From Butyricimonas faecalis (GTDB taxonomy: Bacteria > Bacteroidota > Bacteroidia > Bacteroidales > Marinifilaceae), in the NCBI RefSeq assembly GCF_003991565.1, contig NZ_CP032819.1:2542001-2606000 (forward strand): a stretch of DNA of 64,000 nucleotides. Reading direction: 5' to 3'. The notes beneath the pieces were generated by a model. The model was given only the letters and a program-made list of their open reading frames with translations. It was not told the DNA's origin and searched no databases. Both the position numbers and the translations under genes were made by a program. Each line of letters begins with the position of its first letter. Position 1 is the stretch's first letter. This document shows, piece after piece, positions 59,842 through 64,000 of the stretch.

Positions 59842-60804
59842 TTAAACTGTTTGATAGGGTGAATACTTGGGTTCTAACATGGATTGGGGAAAATCGGGAT
59901 ATTCCTCGTAATCCTTGGGATTGTAATTGATTTCTTCGTCTGCGGGGTATTGCATCCGGTAGTCTTCAGGCGTGAATTCCGGTTCCTGCCAGTGCGTGAC
60001 TTCCTGACCGCCATAGTTTTGCGGTTGTACGGAAGGCTGCTGTGCGTATTGCGGTTGTGGTGGGGTCTGGTGTTGAACCGGTCTGTGCGGCGGTTGCTGA
60101 GGTGGCCACATCGAAGGCTGTTGCGGTTGTCCGGCCATGGATCCCGGTACCTGAGGCTGTGGCGGATAGGGCGGTTGCTGTACGGAAACTGCCATAGGTT
60201 GTGGCTGCGGTTGCTGTCGCTGTTGTGCCGTTGCCGCCATAGGTTGCGGTCGTGGCTGCGACTGGGCTTGCGGCACCGGTTCATCCATCAGTTCGAACAG
60301 GCTGCCCTTGTTCATCGCCTTTTTCTGCTGCTCCATCATTTCGTCAATCTTCTTCTGGTCCTGTGGCTTGGCATGGAGGCGTGCCTGAGAGAGTGCGGTG
60401 ACGGCATCCTTATGGTTCTTGGCCGCGATCAGCTCCTCCGCTTTCTTGAGGTGTTTCTCGTATTTCTCCCGCCTCTCCTTCTCCTCTTTCGTCTCCTTGG
60501 CCTTTGCATCCTTCGCCGCCTTACTTTCGGATGCGGCCTTCTCCGCCTGCACCTCGAATTGAGCCATGTTGGTGATTAGTCCCACCGCTTTCTGTATCGG
60601 GCGTGCGACGGTTTGCAGGAATCCCGCGTCCAGTTCCTCGGGCTTCCCGTTGACCGTCAAGGGTACGATGTGGTTCTGAGCCTCGTCCTTCAGCCCGTTC
60701 GACTTCGGCAGCGTGGATACTGCCAGTTGTCCGTTTGCTTTACGGATGACCAGCGTAAGGTCCACGCCTTCGGTCATCATCTGGTTGATTGCTGTAAAAA
60801 ACAT
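59842..60804 (-). CDS. PRTRC system protein E
   Basis: This 320-residue protein has the conserved N-terminus MFFTAINQMMTEGVDLTLVI and the VSTLPKSNGLKDEA segment of PRTRC E. A coiled-coil region (KAAKDAKAKETKEEKERREK and similar) follows, then a long Pro/Gln-rich low-complexity tail (about residues 180-280) and an acidic end (EFTPEDYRMQYPADEEINYN). It is probably a structural or DNA-associated protein of the ICE. It is the first of the C-E group and lies 37 bases after a small gene. Confidence 0.88.
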   Translation of the reverse strand: MFFTAINQMMTEGVDLTLVIRKANGQLAVSTLPKSNGLKDEAQNHIVPLTVNGKPEELDAGFLQTVARPIQKAVGLITNMAQFEVQAEKAASESKAAKDAKAKETKEEKERREKYEKHLKKAEELIAAKNHKDAVTALSQARLHAKPQDQKKIDEMMEQQKKAMNKGSLFELMDEPVPQAQSQPRPQPMAATAQQRQQPQPQPMAVSVQQPPYPPQPQVPGSMAGQPQQPSMWPPQQPPHRPVQHQTPPQPQYAQQPSVQPQNYGGQEVTHWQEPEFTPEDYRMQYPADEEINYNPKDYEEYPDFPQSMLEPKYSPYQTV

Positions 60805-60841
60805 AATTGTATGAATTAAAGTGTGAATAACCGTATTCTTT

Positions 60842-61060
60842 CTATCTGTTGAAGAACTCCGCCAGCAGCCTGTTCCGGTCGGGATGGCTGCATATCTCCA
60901 GTACCGGGTCCAGCAGCGTGGAGATGTGTACGGGTCCGCTTCTTTCCCGTGGGGGGAATTTGACGGTCGGTTCCGGGACAGGATACTTCCTTCTTGCCGG
61001 TATCGGCACTGGTATCTGTACCGGTGCCATCGGCGGTCTTGAGATGATTGCTTGATTCAT
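60842..61060 (-). CDS. Small PRTRC-associated protein (72 residues)
   Basis: This 72-residue protein is Pro/Arg-rich at the start (MNQAIISRPPMAPVQIPVPI, then ARRKYPVPEPTVKFPPRERS) and ends in a helix (LDPVLEICSHPDRNRLLAEF). The codons resemble those of the cassette. It lies between the structured repeat and the E gene, as in related ICEs. Function unknown. The whole 387-base stretch from its start to the small membrane protein gene otherwise holds a structured repeat and a terminator. Confidence 0.65.
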   Translation of the reverse strand: MNQAIISRPPMAPVQIPVPIPARRKYPVPEPTVKFPPRERSGPVHISTLLDPVLEICSHPDRNRLLAEFFNR

Positions 61061-61142
61061 GACTCTATAATTTTAATTGTGAATACCTGGGCTTTGGCAG
61101 CCCGTTGAACTACAAGGGCTTTACGGCAAACGCTTCCGGAAA

Positions 61143-61223
61143 GGCAAGGCTTTCGGGAAAAATACCGCAAGCCCTCCGGGCGAGGATGATTTTTCCCCGA
61201 AACCCGGAGGGCCCGGCCTTGCC
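61143..61223. repeat. Structured GC-rich repeat, copy 1
   Basis: Arms GGCAAGGC / GCCTTGCC enclose TTTCGGGAAAAAT / ATTTTTCCCCGAAA, and CCCTCCGGG pairs with CCCGGAGGG. The element is in an intergenic gap and resembles copy 2 at 61756-61832 in order of parts. Confidence 0.75.
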
Positions 61224-61346
61224 GTCCGAAAAGAGGCGTTTGCCAACTTTGCCCGGTAGTTCTCCGGTCTGTCAATGGCTGTATATGCCTCCCTTTCCTT
61301 TCCGAACGTGTTTTCATTATCCCTGTTTCCATAAGGCATGGAACAC

Positions 61347-61377
61347 AAAAAGAGCCGTCCTCCGTGAGGACAGCCCT
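61347..61377 (-). terminator. Terminator or attenuator in the PRTRC region
   Basis: On the minus strand a 12-bp stem with two G-T pairs (AGGGCTGTCCTC / GAGGACGGCTCT, loop ACG) is followed by TTTTTGTG. It lies 71 bases after the stop codon of the small membrane protein gene. Confidence 0.75.
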
Positions 61378-61447
61378 GTTCTGCAAGGTATTGCAGCGGT
61401 TTATATGCCGTATTTGTTCCATCTTCCTATATTTTATGCCGGTGGAA

Positions 61448-61684
61448 TCAGAATACCAGGTAGCTGAGGATACAAAAAAGTATCGCCGCTGCCACCAGGA
61501 AGCAGGCTACCTTATAGAGAAACCTGAAGAATCCCCTGAAACAGACGATGGCGACTGCCGTCCACACGGGCGACACGCCTCTTGAATACAGATAACCGAA
61601 CACGATGAAGGCCGCGATGGCCAATACTGTCATCCTTGTCCATTTGCCTGTTGTCAGTTTTCCGATATATTCCCTCGTTTTCAT
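61448..61684 (-). CDS. Small two-helix membrane protein
   Basis: This 78-residue protein starts MKTREYIGKLTTGKWTRMTV and has two strongly hydrophobic segments (VLAIAAFIVFGYLYSR and VACFLVAAAILFCILSYLVF). It is probably an inner-membrane protein. I do not recognise a family; similar small membrane proteins occur beside PRTRC genes in Bacteroidales ICEs. It lies between the two copies of the structured repeat. Confidence 0.7.
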   Translation of the reverse strand: MKTREYIGKLTTGKWTRMTVLAIAAFIVFGYLYSRGVSPVWTAVAIVCFRGFFRFLYKVACFLVAAAILFCILSYLVF

Positions 61685-61755
61685 GACCGTATATTGTTAA
61701 TGGGTGAAACATGTCATTTCCAATTTCGGGGGCCGGAGAGCGGACCGCCTCCACA

Positions 61756-61832
61756 GGCAAGGTTTTCGGGGAAAATACCGGAGCGGGGCGAGGATGATTT
61801 TCCCCGAAACCTGCAAGGCCCGACCTTGCAGG
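61756..61832. repeat. Structured GC-rich repeat, copy 2
   Basis: The parts are GGCAAGGT / ACCTTGC, a perfect 13-bp pair TTTCGGGGAAAAT / ATTTTCCCCGAAA, and CCTGCAAGG / CCTTGCAGG. The closing base pair is C-G in copy 1 and T-A here, a paired change. It lies 50 bases after the topoisomerase stop codon (minus strand). Confidence 0.75.
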
Positions 61833-61882
61833 TGGAAACGGGCGGTTCCGCTACCTTTGTCCGCAGAATTGGAATGGCGGGA

Positions 61883-63979
61883 TCATTTGCCTTTTGCACC
61901 TTTGGGCTTGGGAAAAGAAAGTTTCAGGTTAAAACTGTCGTCAAAGGTGAGTGCCGCATCGAAAGAACATCCTTTCTTACCCTTGAAACCCTTGATAAGC
62001 CGGGTGGAGCCGGATGAGAAAAGCTGTTCAAGATGCCGGTCGGTCAGTTCCTTGTTCAGGAAACGGCGGAACACCAGCAGCCCGCATCCTTCACGGTCGC
62101 ATTTCGCGACCTTGGACTTCACCACCACGTTGCCGGCCTTGCACTTGGGGCAGGTAAAGGCGTGTGATGACGGTTCCGGGAATTTGAGGCGCAATATCTC
62201 GCCGGTTACTTTTCCGGTGTATTCCCTGATGGAGAGCATGAAGCTGTCCGGATCGAGGGTACGTCCCTCTATCCGTGCCAGTGCCCTTTCCCATGTGCCG
62301 GTCAGCTCTGCGTCGGCCACCATCATGTCCTTCACCGATTCGTAGAGGTACAGCCCCTTTTCCGTCGGCAGGATACTCTTGCCGGAACGCTCGACATAGT
62401 TACGTTTGAACAGGGTCGTGATGATGGCGGCACGGGTGGCGGGTGTGCCGATACCCGAATCCTTGACAGTCTCACGTGCCTCTCCGTCCGTGATATCCTT
62501 TCCGCAGTTCTCCATGGCGGCAAGCAGCGTGGCTTCCGTGTAAAGCGGCCTGGGCAGGGTCTTCTTCTGCGACAGTCCGCGACTCGAGAGCGGAACCAGC
62601 CCGCCTTCGGCAAACAAGGCCGTTCCTCCGCCATCTTCCGGCTCGTCCTTTTCCCGGTCCTCCTTCCGGGCGAATACCGCCCGCCAGCCCGTGTTGACGA
62701 TGAAGGCGGAGCGGGAGCGGAAATCCATGCCCCCGCACATACACTCCATGAGCAGCCGCTCCTTCTCGCAGGGCGGGGAGAAGGCTTCCAGCATCCTGCC
62801 GGCTATCAGGGTGTAGACGGCGGATTCCGCCTCGGACAACTCTTCGGGAGCGACACCCGTGATGATCAGGGCATGGTGGTCGGTCACTTTCGTGGTATCC
62901 ACGCTCCGGGTGTTCAGAGCGGAAAAATCGAAAGAGCGTCCGTACTCCCTGAACAGAGGCATGGCAATGATTTTTTCCAGCAAGGCGGGTATATTCGCCA
63001 TGATATCTTCGGGTATGTACCGGCTGCCCGTTCTCGGGTACGAGACCAGTTTCTTCTCGTACAGGGACTGGGCGATGGAAAGAGTCTTGTCCGCCGTAAG
63101 GTCGTGGTGGATGTTGCAGTCCTTCTGAAGGGAGGTCAGGTCATACAGAAGTGGGGCCTGCTGGAAAACCGTACCACGCTCCACTTTGGTGATTGTCACC
63201 GCCGAGCCGGGAATGATGCGTCCGTATGCCGTTTCCGCCGCTTTCTTGTCCCCGAAGTGCTCCGGATGGATGAACAGCCGGTGCGCCTCTCCCTGCTTCA
63301 GCGTGATATGAAGCTGCCAGTATGGTGTGGAGACGAAGTTGCGGTTCTCCTTGAAGCGCGCGCATATCATGGCGAGGGTCGGGGTCTGTACCCGTCCGAT
63401 GGAGTTGTTCGCCGAACCGGAGACTGCCGCCAACGCGCGGCTGGCGTTCATGCCCACCAGCCAGTCCGCCTTCGCCCTGCTGTCCGCGGCCGCATAGAGG
63501 CTGTCGTATTCATATCCTTCCCTGAGGTCTGCCATCCCCTTTCGGATGGCCTCATCGGTAAGCGAGGAGAACCACAGGCGTTTGAAAAGCTTGGTACAGC
63601 CCAGGTGGGAATATATCCACCGGAAGATGAGTTCCCCCTCACGCCCGGCATCGGTCGCCACGATGATGCTGTCACATTCGGAGAACACCCCGTCGATGAC
63701 CTTGAGCTGCCTGCCGGCGGCGATGTCCGTCACCATGCCCCTGTCCGTACGTATCTGTCGTTCCACAAGACGGAACGGTTCGGGAAGCATCGGAAGGTCT
63801 TCGGCGGTGGTTCTCGTGTAGCCGTATGTTCCCGGCAATGCCAGTGATACTAAATGTCCCAGCGCCCATGTCACCATGTAGCCGTTTCCTGTTATGTAGC
63901 CGTCCTTTTTCTCTGTAGCCCCGACCACACGGGCTATCTCCTGACCGACACTCGGTTTTTCTGCTATGATTGCTATCAT
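61883..63979 (-). CDS. topB: DNA topoisomerase III (type IA, TopB/Exc-type)
   Basis: This 698-residue type IA topoisomerase has a Toprim domain (MIAIIAEKPSVGQEIARVVG, and ATDAGREGELIFRWIY with the acidic residues), the gate domain (ANNSIGRVQTPTLAMI, SLYEKKLVSYPRTGSRYIP with the catalytic tyrosine near residue 313) and a C-terminal zinc-finger-like region (CPKCKAGN, then CDREGCGL). The Exc protein of CTnDOT is of this class and is needed for excision there. It is the most upstream gene of this cassette in the window. The gene is complete, and related plasmid or ICE copies have this length. Confidence 0.93.
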   Translation of the reverse strand: MIAIIAEKPSVGQEIARVVGATEKKDGYITGNGYMVTWALGHLVSLALPGTYGYTRTTAEDLPMLPEPFRLVERQIRTDRGMVTDIAAGRQLKVIDGVFSECDSIIVATDAGREGELIFRWIYSHLGCTKLFKRLWFSSLTDEAIRKGMADLREGYEYDSLYAAADSRAKADWLVGMNASRALAAVSGSANNSIGRVQTPTLAMICARFKENRNFVSTPYWQLHITLKQGEAHRLFIHPEHFGDKKAAETAYGRIIPGSAVTITKVERGTVFQQAPLLYDLTSLQKDCNIHHDLTADKTLSIAQSLYEKKLVSYPRTGSRYIPEDIMANIPALLEKIIAMPLFREYGRSFDFSALNTRSVDTTKVTDHHALIITGVAPEELSEAESAVYTLIAGRMLEAFSPPCEKERLLMECMCGGMDFRSRSAFIVNTGWRAVFARKEDREKDEPEDGGGTALFAEGGLVPLSSRGLSQKKTLPRPLYTEATLLAAMENCGKDITDGEARETVKDSGIGTPATRAAIITTLFKRNYVERSGKSILPTEKGLYLYESVKDMMVADAELTGTWERALARIEGRTLDPDSFMLSIREYTGKVTGEILRLKFPEPSSHAFTCPKCKAGNVVVKSKVAKCDREGCGLLVFRRFLNKELTDRHLEQLFSSGSTRLIKGFKGKKGCSFDAALTFDDSFNLKLSFPKPKGAKGK

Positions 63980-64000
63980 GATTCGGATAAGAATTAAGCC

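Noticed and set aside
59884..60579. 231-codon leucine/arginine-rich frame on the plus strand
   Set aside because: It mirrors the Pro/Gln-rich tail of PRTRC E.
61057..61422. Open frame of 121 codons on the minus strand, ending with ATGA at the small gene at 61060
   Set aside because: It runs through a rho-independent terminator and a GC-rich structured repeat, and its composition is not protein-like. Its 4-base overlap with the next gene looks like chance.
62873..63847. 324-codon open frame on the plus strand
   Set aside because: It is opposite the topoisomerase gene, a GC-rich reading artefact.

Overview
The window reads as a Bacteroidales chromosome, most like the Odoribacter/Butyricimonas part of the order, although no rRNA is present to fix the genus. 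The signs are many lipoproteins with a Cys-Asp-Asp-Asp/Glu start, TonB-dependent receptors, an ECF sigma factor beside a membrane regulator, fimbrillin genes, rteA/rteB-type regulators, a PRTRC cassette, and promoters of the Bacteroidetes type (TTTG, about 19 bases, TAnnTTTG). It falls into two parts: host chromosome up to about 38.3 kb, and the left part of an integrative conjugative element (ICE) from about 38.6 kb to beyond the right edge.

Chromosomal part. The window opens with the end of nrdD, nrdG and a DUF2284 protein. Facing them is a three-gene biotin-dependent acyl-CoA (probably propionyl-CoA) carboxylase operon. From 5 to 29.6 kb lies a vitamin B12 region with five cobalamin riboswitches. 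They precede (1) the carboxylase operon, (2) an AspT/YidE-type transporter followed by a ThrE-type exporter, (3) a BtuB-BtuG operon that continues into a PKD-like lipoprotein and two large leucine-rich lipoproteins, (4) a second operon with two BtuG-like propellers and a BtuB, and (5) a BtuF-BtuC-BtuD ABC importer. Together they describe surface capture, outer-membrane passage and inner-membrane import of corrinoids, plus metabolism that responds to B12 supply. A divergent pair of DUF6266 genes with an 11-bp repeat array sits between operons 3 and 4. The 29.6-38.2 kb stretch holds an AAA/PD-(D/E)XK protein, a DUF486 membrane protein, an ATPase + DUF4435 pair resembling the PARIS defence system, an ECF sigma/membrane-regulator pair, a von Willebrand A protein and a DUF3298 lipoprotein.

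ICE part. It starts with two tandem tyrosine recombinases, then three small helix-turn-helix (excisionase-like) genes, a RibD/DHFR-like protein, and an RteB-RteA two-component system without tetQ. Next is an AT-rich cassette of four genes: an unannotated 47-residue ORF, two DUF2589 proteins and a nuclease that looks like cytolethal distending toxin subunit B. A fimbrial operon follows (DUF3575 protein, Mfa2-like anchor, three fimbrillins, two of which share a duplicated 3' half). It is preceded by an AraC-type regulator gene and a 19-bp direct-repeat operator. The window ends with a PRTRC cassette (E, C, a small gene, F-like, B, ThiF), small genes, two copies of a structured repeat and topoisomerase III (the class of the CTnDOT Exc protein). 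Transfer genes would lie beyond 64 kb.

Most notable: the DUF2589/CdtB-like cassette, the density of B12 riboswitches including one on a carboxylase operon, the leucine-rich lipoproteins inside a BtuB/BtuG operon, and several uncatalogued repeat or operator arrays. All family names come from recognising motifs by eye; no database search was run.
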